DNA of 64,000 bases from Thiomonas sp. X19. GTDB lineage: Bacteria; Pseudomonadota; Gammaproteobacteria; Burkholderiales; Burkholderiaceae_C. Of this stretch, positions 27,655 to 36,506 are shown piece by piece. The notes beneath the pieces are model-generated. The model made no database searches and was not told the DNA's origin. It was given only the letters and a program-made list of their open reading frames with translations. The stretch lies in contig NZ_LT605203.1 in NCBI RefSeq assembly GCF_900089495.1, positions 1,666,468 to 1,730,467 on the forward strand. The letters run 5' to 3'. How positions within the stretch are numbered: the stretch's first letter is position 1; each line of letters starts with the position of its first letter. The position numbers were made by a program, and so were the translations under genes.

Positions 27655-28980
27655 ATGAAAAAAGGCTTTTACTGGATCATGGCCGCGCAGTTCTTTTCGT
27701 CGCTGGCCGACAACGCGTTGCTCATCGCCTCCATCGCCTTGCTGCTGCAACTGCAGGCTCCGGGCTGGATGACGCCGCTGCTGAAGTTTTTTTTCACCGT
27801 GTCCTACGTGGTGCTGGCGCCGTTCGTCGGCGCCTTCGCCGACTCGATGATGAAGGGCAGGGTCATGTTCATCACCAATCTGGTGAAGGTCGTCGGACTC
27901 ATGCTCATGCTCGCCAGCGTCCACCCGTTGCTGGCTTACGGCGTGGTCGGCCTCGGCGCCGCAGCCTACTCGCCGGCCAAGTACGGCATCCTCACCGAGT
28001 TGCTGCCACCGCAACAACTGGTGGCGGCCAATGGCTGGATCGAGGGCACCACGGTGGGCTCCATCATTCTCGGCACCGTGTTCGGCGGCTTTCTGGTGAG
28101 CCAGATGGCCAGCCGTTATCTGCTGGGTCTGCCGGGTCTCGCGCACCTGGGCATCAACACCGCGGCCGAGGCGGCGCTTGGGGTCATCGTCTTTGTCTAC
28201 ATCATCGCCGCGCTGTGCAATCTGAAAATTCCCGACACCGGCGCCCGCTACCCGCACCAGACCGCCAACCCGGCGAAGCAACTGGTCGAGTTCATCCACT
28301 GCACCAAGGTGCTGTGGACCGACAAGCTGGGGCAGATTTCCATGGCCGTGACCACGCTGTTCTGGGGCGCAGGCGCCACGCTGCAATTCATCGTCATCAA
28401 GTGGGCCGAGTACGCCCTGGGGCTGGACCTGAGCAAAGCCGCCACGCTGCAAGCCACCGTGGCATTCGGCGTGGCGGCAGGCGCCATACTGGCCGCCACC
28501 CGCGTGCCGCTGAAAAAGAGCCTGACCGTGCTGCCCATGGGCATGGGCATGGGCATTCTGTGCATGGTGCTGTCGCTGTATACGCGCAGCCTGGTACCCG
28601 ACCTGCAGTTCAGCGTCGGCAGCCTGCATCTGCCGCTCTATCTGGTGCTGGCCGGCGTGTTCATGGTCGCCATCGGCGCCATGGCCGGTTACTTCGTGGT
28701 GCCGATGAACGCGCTGCTGCAGCACCGCGGCTATGTGCTGTTGTCGGCCGGGCATTCGATTGCGGTGCAGAACTTCAACGAGAACGTCAGCGTGCTGGTC
28801 ATGCTGTCGGTGTACGCCCTGCTCATCAAACTGAACCTGCATATCCAGTGGATCATCGGCCTGTTCGGCGTGTTCGTGGTCGGCGCCATGTGGCTGGTGA
28901 TGCAGTGGAACAAGCGCAATATGCGCGAGCGCGACTGGACCCAGATCATCGGCGAGCCGCGCCACGAGTCCGGGCATTGA
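27655..28980 (+). CDS. lplT: Lysophospholipid transporter LplT
   Basis: A 441-residue major-facilitator protein that flips lysophospholipids across the inner membrane for re-acylation. It opens with KGFYWIMAAQFFSSLADNAL and has FADSMMKGRVMFITNLVK and AAYSPAKYGILTELLP, both typical of LplT, plus twelve hydrophobic segments. The usual partner gene aas is not adjacent. The ATG at 27655 fits the family start; the long upstream extension is not credible. Confidence 0.93.
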   Translation: MKKGFYWIMAAQFFSSLADNALLIASIALLLQLQAPGWMTPLLKFFFTVSYVVLAPFVGAFADSMMKGRVMFITNLVKVVGLMLMLASVHPLLAYGVVGLGAAAYSPAKYGILTELLPPQQLVAANGWIEGTTVGSIILGTVFGGFLVSQMASRYLLGLPGLAHLGINTAAEAALGVIVFVYIIAALCNLKIPDTGARYPHQTANPAKQLVEFIHCTKVLWTDKLGQISMAVTTLFWGAGATLQFIVIKWAEYALGLDLSKAATLQATVAFGVAAGAILAATRVPLKKSLTVLPMGMGMGILCMVLSLYTRSLVPDLQFSVGSLHLPLYLVLAGVFMVAIGAMAGYFVVPMNALLQHRGYVLLSAGHSIAVQNFNENVSVLVMLSVYALLIKLNLHIQWIIGLFGVFVVGAMWLVMQWNKRNMRERDWTQIIGEPRHESGH

Positions 28981-29020
28981 GCCCATCATCCTCACGGTTG
29001 AACCCAACTGCCGCCACCTG

Positions 29021-29878
29021 ATGGACGCGCTACGCATCGGCCCCCTGGTGCTGCCCTGGGGACCGCTCATCCTGGTGCTGGGCTACACCGTGGCGGTGTT
29101 TGTGGCCGGCGCGGCGCAGCGCAAAGGCCAGGGCCATGCGGAGCCGGCTTTGCTGCCCCTGCTGGTGCTGGCCCTGGTGGCGGCGCGCGCGGTCTTCGTT
29201 GCGCAGCACCTGGCGAACTACCCCACGATGCTGTCCATGCTGGACATCCGCGACCGCGGCTTCACGCCTGTGGCGGGCTGGGCGGCTGCCGTGCTTGGCG
29301 TGGCGTTCTGGGCCTGGCGCCGGCCCACGCTACGGCGCAGCCTGCCGATGAGCGCGGCAACCGGTGCGGCCGTCATCCTGGCAGCCGGTGCCTTGTTGCA
29401 GGCGGTGCAGCCACCCCGGCCGCCACTGCCGCAGCTCAGTCTGCAGCGCTTGGGCGGCGAGGCGGGGAATGCGCCTGAGGGGGCTGCTCTCGCCCTGGCG
29501 CGCCCCGGCGGCGAGGTCGCGCTGCGAAGCCTGGAAGGCAAGCCGCTGGTGCTCAACCTCTGGGCCACCTGGTGCCCGCCCTGCCGGCGCGAACTGCCCA
29601 CCCTGGTGCAGGCCGCGCGGCAGGAACACAACGTGCGCATCGTGCTGGTGAACGAGGGCGAATCGGCACAGCGCGTCGCCGACTTCCTGCGCCGCGAAAA
29701 ACTCGCGCCCTCCGAGGTGCTGCTCGACCCCGACAGCCGCCTGCTGTCGTACTACCAGTCCCCCGGCCTGCCCACCACTCTGTTCATCGCCGCAGACGGC
29801 AAGGTGCAGCGCATGCATATCGGCGAACTGTCGGCCGCGACGCTGCAGCAGGGTATTGCGGAACTGGGCGGGAACTAA
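29021..29878 (+). CDS. TlpA-like membrane-anchored thiol:disulphide protein
   Basis: A 285-residue protein with an N-terminal membrane part of three or four helices (residues about 8-125) and a periplasmic thioredoxin domain. The active site is Cys185-Pro-Pro-Cys188 in LNLWATWCPPCRRELP, and the cis-Pro loop is GLPTTLFI. Classical TlpA has one anchor helix; the longer N-terminal membrane part, beginning LRIGPLVLPWGPLILVLGY, resembles the first helices of prolipoprotein diacylglyceryl transferase. The combination suggests a reductase with its own electron-entry or anchoring domain, but that is inference. Start at ATG 29021. Confidence 0.85.
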   Translation: MDALRIGPLVLPWGPLILVLGYTVAVFVAGAAQRKGQGHAEPALLPLLVLALVAARAVFVAQHLANYPTMLSMLDIRDRGFTPVAGWAAAVLGVAFWAWRRPTLRRSLPMSAATGAAVILAAGALLQAVQPPRPPLPQLSLQRLGGEAGNAPEGAALALARPGGEVALRSLEGKPLVLNLWATWCPPCRRELPTLVQAARQEHNVRIVLVNEGESAQRVADFLRREKLAPSEVLLDPDSRLLSYYQSPGLPTTLFIAADGKVQRMHIGELSAATLQQGIAELGGN

Positions 29879-29891
29879 GACGTCCTTCACC

Positions 29892-30058
29892 TAAGGCGAT
29901 GCTGAACAAGTTCCCGTGATGCAACTCGCCTTGCATCGGGATGGGATGCAAGGCGCAAACCACAGCCATAGCCCAAGCTATGGCGCGGATTTGCAACGCC
30001 GCAGACCGCCCGAGGCGCGGACGCGATGCGCACGAGGGACTTGTTCAGCGTTGCCCTA
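29892..30058 (+). mobile_element. 167-bp MITE with IS5-like terminal inverted repeats
   Basis: Both ends carry a matching inverted repeat. Inside flanking CTAA copies (29891-29894 and 30056-30059) the left end reads GGCGATGCTGAACAAGT and the right end, reverse-complemented, reads GGCAACGCTGAACAAGT. The similarity continues for about 35 bp. CTAA fits the YTAR target duplication of IS5-group elements, whose ends have similar sequence. There is no transposase gene inside. It lies between the TlpA-like and EamA genes; its right end reads into the EamA upstream region. Confidence 0.7.
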
Positions 30059-30175
30059 AGCTTGCTGGTGGTGCGCGACCTTGCTTCGCCTTGCGGCAGG
30101 AGGACGAAACAAGACGTTGCCCACCCACCGATCTGCATGTTTTCTCCGCTCACCGAGCGGACTCCACTTCTCTGT

Positions 30176-31105
30176 ATGCACACGTCCCGCCAAACCCTGG
30201 CCGCCATCAGCGGCCTGATGCTCAACGCCTTCGTTTGGGGCGTGTCGTGGTGGCCGTTTCGCGACCTCCGGGCGCTGGGCTTGAATCCCTTGTGGGCAAC
30301 GGCGGCGATCTATGGGCTGAGCACGGCAGCCATTCTGTTGGCGCGGCCTCGGGTTTTGGGCGCGCTGCTGCGCAACCCTGCGCTGTGGCTGATTCTGTTG
30401 TCTTCGGGCGCGACCAACGCCGCGTTCAACTGGGGCGTGACCGAAGGAGATGTGGTGCGGGTGGTGCTGCTGTTCTACCTCATGCCGGTGTGGGCGACGC
30501 TGCTGGCGCGCTGGCTGCTGCAGGAGCGGCTCACGCCGCTGGTGGGGTTGCGGCTGGTGCTGGCCTTGGCCGGGGCGATGGTGGTGCTGTGGCCGCCGGG
30601 CGGCGGCTTGCCGCTGCCGCAGCATCCGGCCGACTGGCTGGGCGTGGTGGGCGGCATGACCTTCGCCCTCAACAACGTGCTGTTGCGCAAGTATGCGCAT
30701 ACGCCGCCGGAGGCGCGCGGCTTGGCGATGTTCGCCGGCGGCACGCTGGTGGCCGGTGGCTTGGCGTCGGCGCTGGCGGCCGCTGGCGTGGCCAGCGGCC
30801 TGCCCGTGCCGACGCTGCCACTGGTGTTGGCCGTGGGCTTGTTGGCGCTGGCCTTTCTCGCCGCCAACCTCGGCCTGCAATATGGCGCGGAGCGCCTGCC
30901 GTCCAGCCTCACGGCGGTGGTGATGACGGTGGAGATCGTCTTCGCCAGCGGCAGCGCGGTGCTGCTGGGGGCCGAGCAACTCAGCGTGCAGGCGCTGATC
31001 GGTGGTAGCCTCATTTTGCTGGCCATCCTGCTCGCGGCCTGGCGCCAACCGGCGCTGCCGCCGCAGCCACCGCAGCAACATTCGCCCCGGGAGACTCCGA
31101 TATGA
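30176..31105 (+). CDS. EamA/DMT-family transporter
   Basis: A 309-residue inner-membrane protein with about ten helices in two EamA repeats. The first repeat has LMLNAFVWGVSWWPFRDLRA and the second FALNNVLLRKYA. The end of each repeat shows the usual acidic/basic boundary (RWLLQERLTP and VLLGAEQLSVQALIGGSLIL). Such proteins export metabolites or amino acids; the substrate is unknown. ATG 30176 was chosen; ATG 30137 is possible. The stop overlaps the next start by 4 bp. Confidence 0.85.
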   Translation: MHTSRQTLAAISGLMLNAFVWGVSWWPFRDLRALGLNPLWATAAIYGLSTAAILLARPRVLGALLRNPALWLILLSSGATNAAFNWGVTEGDVVRVVLLFYLMPVWATLLARWLLQERLTPLVGLRLVLALAGAMVVLWPPGGGLPLPQHPADWLGVVGGMTFALNNVLLRKYAHTPPEARGLAMFAGGTLVAGGLASALAAAGVASGLPVPTLPLVLAVGLLALAFLAANLGLQYGAERLPSSLTAVVMTVEIVFASGSAVLLGAEQLSVQALIGGSLILLAILLAAWRQPALPPQPPQQHSPRETPI

Positions 31106-31653
31106 GCGCCGCCGACACCGATATCACCACGAAACCTGCAACACCCAGCGTGTTCGACTTCAGCGCCACCGACATCCACGGCCAGGCGCAGTCGCTGGCG
31201 CAATGGCGCGGCAAGGTGCTGCTCATCGTCAACACCGCCAGCGCCTGCGGCTTCACGCCGCAATACGCCGGGCTGCAGGCGCTGCACCACGCCTACCGCG
31301 ACCGGGGCTTCGAGGTTCTGGCCTTTCCCTGCAACCAGTTTGGCGCGCAGGAGCCGGGCACGCCGGAACAGATCGCCCAGTTTTGCAGCATCAACTACGG
31401 CGTCGAATTTCCGCTGTTCGACAAGATCGATGTCAACGGCGCCCATACCCACCCGCTGTGGCGCTGGCTCAAGGACCAGGCCAGCGGCGTGCTCGGCACC
31501 GAAGCCGTCAAATGGAATTTCACCAAATTCCTGGTTGGCCGCGACGGTCAGGTGATCCGCCGCTACGCGCCGCAGACCCAGCCGGATGCGCTGCGGGCCG
31601 ACATCGAGATCGCGCTGGACAACCCTGTGTCGGCACCCGTGGCTGCCGGTTGA
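31102..31653 (+). CDS. Glutathione peroxidase family protein
   Basis: A 183-residue thiol peroxidase that reduces hydroperoxides. The peroxidatic cysteine is Cys49 in NTASACGFTPQY, and FPCNQFGAQEPG and VKWNFTKFLV supply the Gln, Trp and Asn of the catalytic tetrad. It is translationally coupled (ATGA) to the EamA transporter. A short N-terminal extension lacks signal-peptide features, so the protein is cytoplasmic. It converges on glcF. Confidence 0.94.
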   Translation: MSAADTDITTKPATPSVFDFSATDIHGQAQSLAQWRGKVLLIVNTASACGFTPQYAGLQALHHAYRDRGFEVLAFPCNQFGAQEPGTPEQIAQFCSINYGVEFPLFDKIDVNGAHTHPLWRWLKDQASGVLGTEAVKWNFTKFLVGRDGQVIRRYAPQTQPDALRADIEIALDNPVSAPVAAG

Positions 31654-31695
31654 TCCGGCCAGGGTCGGTCCAGTTCGACACGGTTCGGCCCGCTC

Positions 31696-32922
31696 TCAGT
31701 TCCGCAAGGCTTCGTCGAGGAACTCCAGCCAGTGCTGCACCGGCATGGTGGTGCCGGCTTGCAAGTGTTGGATGCAGCCGATGTTGGCGCTGAGGATGCG
31801 CTGCGGCGCCACATGCGCCAGGTGCTTGAGCTTGCGCTCGCGCAACTGTTTCGACAAATCCGCCTGCAGCACGGAGTAGGTGCCGGCCGAGCCGCAGCAC
31901 AGGTGGCTCTCCGCCGGCAGGCTGACGCTGAAACCCAGGCCGCGCAGCAGCGCTTCCACCTGCCCGCCCAGGCGCTGGCCATGTTGCAAGGTGCAGGGCG
32001 GGTGCCAGGCCAGGTTTTCGGCCGGCTTGTGCCGGAGCTTGGCGGCGATGTGCTCGCCGTGCGCGGCGAGGAATTCGATCGGGTCGCGTGCGAGTGCGGA
32101 GATGCGTGCGGCCTTGTCGGCATAGGCCGGATCGTGCCGCAGTTCACGGCCGTAGTCCTTCACCAGCACGCCGCAGCCTGAGGCATTGACGACGATGGCC
32201 TCGACCATGCCACGCTCGACTTGTGGCCACCAGGCGTCGATGTTGCGGCGCATGTCGGCCAGCGCCCCGTCGTGGTCGCTCAGGTGCTGGCGGATGGCGC
32301 CGCAGCAGCCGGCACCTTCGGCCACCAGCGCCTGCACCCCCAGGGCGTCGAGCACGCGGGCGGTGGCGGCGTTGATGTTCGGCGCCATGGCCGGTTGCAC
32401 GCAGCCGGCCAGCATCAGCACCTTGCGCGCGTGTTCGCGCGTCGGCCAGGCGCTGGCCGGTGTCGCCGGCGGCACCTTCTCTCTCAGCGATTTGGGCACC
32501 AGCGGCTTGAGCGCCTGGCCGAGCTTCATCGCCGTGCCGAACAGCGGCGAGGTGAGGCCTTCTTTCAGCGCCCAGCGTTTGGCGCGTTCAGCCATTGGGC
32601 GCTGCACCTTGGCGTCCACCACACGGCGGCCGATGTCCACCAACTGGCCGTAGGCCACGCCGGAGGGGCAGGCGGTTTCGCAATTGCGGCAGGTGAGGCA
32701 GCGGTCCAGATGCTGCTGGGTGCTGCGCGTGGGCGCGGCGCCTTCGAGCACCTGCTTGATGAGGTAGATGCGTCCGCGCGGGCCATCCAGTTCGTCGCCC
32801 AGCAACTGGTAGGTGGGGCAGGTGGCGGTGCAAAAACCGCAATGCACGCAGGCGCGCAGGATGCTCTGGGCCTGCTGGCCGTCGGGCGTGCCGGCGAATT
32901 CGGGGGAGAGTCGGGTTTCCAT
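31696..32922 (-). CDS. glcF: Glycolate oxidase iron-sulphur subunit
   Basis: A 408-residue protein with two N-terminal [4Fe-4S] clusters (CVHCGFCTATCPTYQ and CLTCRNCETACPSG) and two CCG domains (GCVQPAMAP..EGAGCCGAIR and HPPCTLQH..HLCCGSAGTY). It passes electrons from the flavin subunits GlcD and GlcE to the quinone pool. ATG 32922 fits the family N-terminus METRLSPEFAGTPDGQQAQ. It is the third gene of the leftward glcD-E-F set, 86 bp after glcE. Confidence 0.95.
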   Translation of the reverse strand: METRLSPEFAGTPDGQQAQSILRACVHCGFCTATCPTYQLLGDELDGPRGRIYLIKQVLEGAAPTRSTQQHLDRCLTCRNCETACPSGVAYGQLVDIGRRVVDAKVQRPMAERAKRWALKEGLTSPLFGTAMKLGQALKPLVPKSLREKVPPATPASAWPTREHARKVLMLAGCVQPAMAPNINAATARVLDALGVQALVAEGAGCCGAIRQHLSDHDGALADMRRNIDAWWPQVERGMVEAIVVNASGCGVLVKDYGRELRHDPAYADKAARISALARDPIEFLAAHGEHIAAKLRHKPAENLAWHPPCTLQHGQRLGGQVEALLRGLGFSVSLPAESHLCCGSAGTYSVLQADLSKQLRERKLKHLAHVAPQRILSANIGCIQHLQAGTTMPVQHWLEFLDEALRN

Positions 32923-33008
32923 GAAGGCAGGAAGGAGGGGTCGGTGAGGCGGAGGCGGTGAGGCGGGGGCGGTGAGACGCGAAGGGCGGGAGGTCGTCGG
33001 CGCTGGGT

Positions 33009-34133
33009 TCAGCCGGCCATCACCGTCGGAAAGATGCCGTGAGGATCGAAGGCGCGCTTGATCTCGCGGTGGATGCGGTCCAGCGGCGGCGCTGGCGGGG
33101 TGAACACCGGCGTGTCCGGGTCGCCGCCGCGAAAGCGCGTGGCGTGGCCACCGGCCCGTGCGGCGGCTTCGCGCATCACGGCGGCGGGCAGTGCGGTTTT
33201 GAGCCAGCGCTGGGCGCCGCCCCATTCGATGAGCAGATCGCCCTGCAGGCGCATGGGCGGTGTGGTGGGCGGCACCGCCAGGCGCCACAGGGCTTCGCCG
33301 GCGGCTCCGGGTTGCGCCCAGGTGGTGGCGAACCAGGGCAGGGTTTGCTCGCGCAGGCCTTGCCACAACGCGGCTGCCGCGGCATCGTCCACGCGCTGCC
33401 CACCCAGACGGGCGCAGGCGGCGGCCACTGCAGCCTGTGCGCCGCGCAGGCGCAGGTGGAGGTGGTGATCGGAGCCATCGCCGCCACAGCACCAGGCGCT
33501 GGCGGCGATGGGCAGCGGCTGGCCGCCCCAGAGGTTGACCTGCTCGATCGCGCGCTCCTTGCTCATCTCGAACACCAGCGTGGCGTCGGCCGGGGCGCGC
33601 GGCAGCACCTTGAGCGAGACTTCCAGAATGGCGCCGAGCGAGCCCATCGACCCCACCAGCAGGCGCGAGACGTCGAAGCCGGCGACGTTCTTCATCACCT
33701 GGCCGCCGAAATGCAGCACCTCGGCGCGGCCGCTCAGCAGCACCGCGCCCAGCACATAGTCGCGCACCGCGCCGGCGCCCTGGCGGGCGGGACCGGCAAG
33801 CCCTGCCGCCACCATGCCGCCCACCGTGGCGCGGGCGCCGGTGTGGGCGAAATGGGGCGGGTCGAACGGCAGGCATTGGCCTTGGGTCGCAAGCAGGGCT
33901 TCCAGCTCGGCCAGCGGTGTGCCGGCGCGGGCGGTGACGACGAGTTCGGTGGGCTCGTAGCTGACGATGCCGGCGTAGGCATGCAGGTCCAGCATGGTGC
34001 CGGTGCGCGCTTGGCGCGAGGCAGGGTTGAGCCAGGATTTGCTGCCGCCGCCGCGTACGGCAAGCGGGGTGTGGTTGGCTGCTGCCTGCCGCACCTGCTC
34101 TTGCAGGGTGGCGAGTGTGTCGGATGGGTTCAC
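33009..34133 (-). CDS. glcE: Glycolate oxidase FAD-binding subunit GlcE
   Basis: A 374-residue FAD-binding protein of the PCMH type. The flavin site is seen as TPLAVRGGGSKSWL, VGGMVAAGLAGPARQGAG and GQVMKNVAGFDVSRLLVGSM. The C-terminal HREIKRAFDPHGIFP closes the FAD-oxidase domain. The start was set at GTG 34133 because the frame upstream runs into a palindromic repeat with no homology. glcD lies 238 bp upstream, an unusually wide gap that the repeat fills. Confidence 0.93.
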   Translation of the reverse strand: MNPSDTLATLQEQVRQAAANHTPLAVRGGGSKSWLNPASRQARTGTMLDLHAYAGIVSYEPTELVVTARAGTPLAELEALLATQGQCLPFDPPHFAHTGARATVGGMVAAGLAGPARQGAGAVRDYVLGAVLLSGRAEVLHFGGQVMKNVAGFDVSRLLVGSMGSLGAILEVSLKVLPRAPADATLVFEMSKERAIEQVNLWGGQPLPIAASAWCCGGDGSDHHLHLRLRGAQAAVAAACARLGGQRVDDAAAAALWQGLREQTLPWFATTWAQPGAAGEALWRLAVPPTTPPMRLQGDLLIEWGGAQRWLKTALPAAVMREAAARAGGHATRFRGGDPDTPVFTPPAPPLDRIHREIKRAFDPHGIFPTVMAG

Positions 34134-34169
34134 GGGTTCAGGCGATGAAAGGGTGGATCGAGTCCTGGG

Positions 34170-34285
34170 GTTCACGCCCTCCACACGGCGTGGGGAGGGT
34201 TGGGGAAGGGAGGGTTGTTGCGCATCGCGGCTCCCCCTCCCGGCCTCCCCCACCAGTGGGGGAGGTGAGAACAGCGCTGCGCGAC
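34170..34285 (+). repeat. Palindromic repeat family 1, copy in the glcD-glcE gap
   Basis: This G+C-rich block includes a hairpin with CCTCCCCCAC (34244-34253) and GTGGGGGAGG (34256-34265), and downstream bases that include GCGCTGCGCGA. The 22-bp hairpin is identical to that at 48761-48782 upstream of mdtA, and related sequence lies inside mdtB and mdtC. Its position between two genes of one operon suggests it is transcribed. Confidence 0.8.
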
Positions 34286-34371
34286 GTGCTGGTTGCCATC
34301 ACGGTCCCTTTCCGTCCACCGCAGTTTGTGGAGGAGAAACAGAAGCGCTCCGGGCGGGGTGAGTGCGCGGC

Positions 34372-35865
34372 TCAAAAGCGTGGCAGCTCCGGAAACGCCA
34401 CGCGCCCGCCGCGCACATGCATCTTGCCGTACTCGGCGCAACGCGCGTGGCTGGGGATGTTCTTGCCCGGGTTGAGGTGCTCGGCGGGGTCGAAGGCGCG
34501 GCGCATGGCCAGGAACTGTTCGAGTTCCTCGGGGCTGAACTGCACGCACATGGAGTTGATTTTTTCCAGCCCCACGCCATGCTCGCCGGTGATGGAGCCG
34601 CCCATCTCGACGCAGGCCTCCAGGATTTTCGCGCCGAAGGCCTCGGCGCGCTCCAGTTCGCCGGTCTGGTTGGCGTCGAACAAGATCAGCGGGTGCAAAT
34701 TGCCGTCGCCGGCATGGAACACGTTGACGCAGCGCAGCGCGAACTCGCGCTCCATGCCCTGGATGGCCAGCAACATGTCGGCGATGCGCTTGCGCGGGAT
34801 GGTGCCGTCCATGCAGTAGTAGTCGGGCGAGATGCGGCCCGAGGCGGGGAAGGCGTTCTTGCGCCCGCTCCAGAAGCGCAGGCGCTCGGCCTCGTCGCGG
34901 CTGATGGTCAGGGCCGTGGCGCCGCAGCCTTGCAGCACGGCGAGCATGCGGCCGATTTCCTCCTCCACCTCCTCCGGCGTGCCGTCGGACTCGCACAGCA
35001 GAATGGCGGCGGCGTCCAGGTCGTAGCCGGCGTGGACGAAGGACTCGACCGCCGCCGTCATGGGCTTGTCCATCATCTCCAGCCCGGCCGGGATGATGCC
35101 GTCGGCGATCAGGCTGGCCACGGCGTCGCCGGCCTTGCGCAGATCGTCGAAGCTGGCCATGATGCAGCGCGCCAGCACAGGCTTCGGAATGAGCTTGACG
35201 GTGACTTCGGTGACGACCATCAGCATGCCCTCGCTGCCGATGACCACGGCCAGAAGATCCGGCCCCGCGCAGTCGCCGGCCAGATTGCCCACCGTGATGG
35301 GCTCGCCCTCCACGGTGTAGCCGCGCACTTGCAGCACGTTGTGCACGGTGAGGCCGTATTTCAGGCAATGCACGCCGCCGGAGTTCTCCGCCACGTTGCC
35401 ACCGATGGTGCAGGCGATCTGGCTGGAGGGGTCGGGCGCATAGTACAGGCCGTGGGGCGCGGCGGCTTCGGAAATGGCCAGGTTGCGCACGCCGCATTCC
35501 ACCGTGGCCGTGCGCGCCAGCTTGTCGATGGCCTTGATGCGGTTGAAGCGCGAGAGCGCCAGCAGCACGCCCTCGGCATGCGGCAGCGCCCCGCCCGACA
35601 GCCCGGTGCCCGCGCCGCGCGCCACCACGGGCACGTGCAGGTGGTGGCAAACGCGCAACACCGCGGCCACCTGGGCCTCGGTCTCCGGCAGCGCCACGAC
35701 CATCGGCTTCTGCCGGTAGACGGACAGGCCGTCGCATTCGTAGGGGGTTACATCCTCGCGCTGCCACAGCAGGCAGGAGGCAGGCAGCACGTCCGTCAGG
35801 GCGGCCACCACCTCGGCTTGGCGCCTCGCGCGCGCGGCGAGGTCTTGGGGGATGGGGGCATTCAT
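34372..35865 (-). CDS. glcD: Glycolate oxidase catalytic FAD subunit
   Basis: A 497-residue FAD-linked oxidase that oxidises glycolate to glyoxylate. It has the PCMH FAD domain (PVVARGAGTGLSGGALPHAE, CTIGGNVAENSGGVHCLKYG, VIGSEGMLMVVTEVTVKL) and the C-terminal oxidase domain (NVFHAGDGNLHPLI, SITGEHGVGLEKI). ATG 35865 matches the family start. It heads the glcD-E-F set. No obvious GlcC-type operator was seen upstream. Confidence 0.95.
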   Translation of the reverse strand: MNAPIPQDLAARARRQAEVVAALTDVLPASCLLWQREDVTPYECDGLSVYRQKPMVVALPETEAQVAAVLRVCHHLHVPVVARGAGTGLSGGALPHAEGVLLALSRFNRIKAIDKLARTATVECGVRNLAISEAAAPHGLYYAPDPSSQIACTIGGNVAENSGGVHCLKYGLTVHNVLQVRGYTVEGEPITVGNLAGDCAGPDLLAVVIGSEGMLMVVTEVTVKLIPKPVLARCIMASFDDLRKAGDAVASLIADGIIPAGLEMMDKPMTAAVESFVHAGYDLDAAAILLCESDGTPEEVEEEIGRMLAVLQGCGATALTISRDEAERLRFWSGRKNAFPASGRISPDYYCMDGTIPRKRIADMLLAIQGMEREFALRCVNVFHAGDGNLHPLILFDANQTGELERAEAFGAKILEACVEMGGSITGEHGVGLEKINSMCVQFSPEELEQFLAMRRAFDPAEHLNPGKNIPSHARCAEYGKMHVRGGRVAFPELPRF

Positions 35866-36506
35866 GGTTGCGGGCTTGTGAACGCAAGTTGGTTTTATGG
35901 ATTGTTTCAAACCATAGCGCAGCCCATGTTGCAGTGCATGAGGGACAAACCCGACGCAGGCGTGAACGCCGGGCAAAGCTGTCTTGATCGGGATGGGGGT
36001 AAAGCGCGTGGCGCGGCGGTGCGGGCGCGGCAAAAACGCCGCATGCATCGCGGGAAGCCCATGCCTGGCGCGAAACAGTTCGATACAAAAATCGCCAGCA
36101 AACACCGCGTTCGATGCGCTCAAAGCCAGCCGAGCACGATTAGCATCAAACTACAAGGGCTTCCCCATACGTCAAGCAAAAGTTGAGGTGTGGCCCGCGC
36201 AGCGGGCCATCTTTCCATCTTGATTCAAAGCCAACCAGCCGGGCATAGGGGACGAAGAGGAACAACAAGGTGCGGACTGGCCAAACTACAAACGGTCATT
36301 CGTGTGGCATGTCATTTGCCACGGACCCTGATGAGAACCGCACGCGGGGGACCCATTCGTTAGTCGGCAATCTGGCCGCCCTTGAGTTCATCGGTCACGC
36401 CCCGCGCAGGTCCAAACCTGTTGTCATCAACGCCTGCCGTCACGCGGCGGTCGAAAGCAATTCTCCTGAAGTTGATGTCATCGTGACACGTTGTCTGGCC
36501 CGGCGC
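35866..36506 (+). other. 641-bp non-coding stretch: glcD upstream region, then edge of a foreign segment
   Basis: The first part holds the glcD promoter. Base composition drops after about 36120. At 36190-36213 the segment TGGCCCGCGCAGCGGGCCA forms a hairpin. A direct repeat starts at 36149 (see separate entry), and CATTCGTTAG at 36355-36364 recurs at 37628-37637, on the far side of the IS110 transposase gene. No gene is supported. Confidence 0.5.
36149..36179 (+). repeat. Left copy of a direct repeat flanking the foreign segment
   Basis: AACTACAAGGGCTTCCCC followed by ATACGTCAAGCAA. The right copy at 39122-39153 has the same first 18 bases, then CCCATGTCAAGCAA. The two copies bracket about 3 kb with an IS110 transposase and two low-G+C genes. 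Confidence 0.75.
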
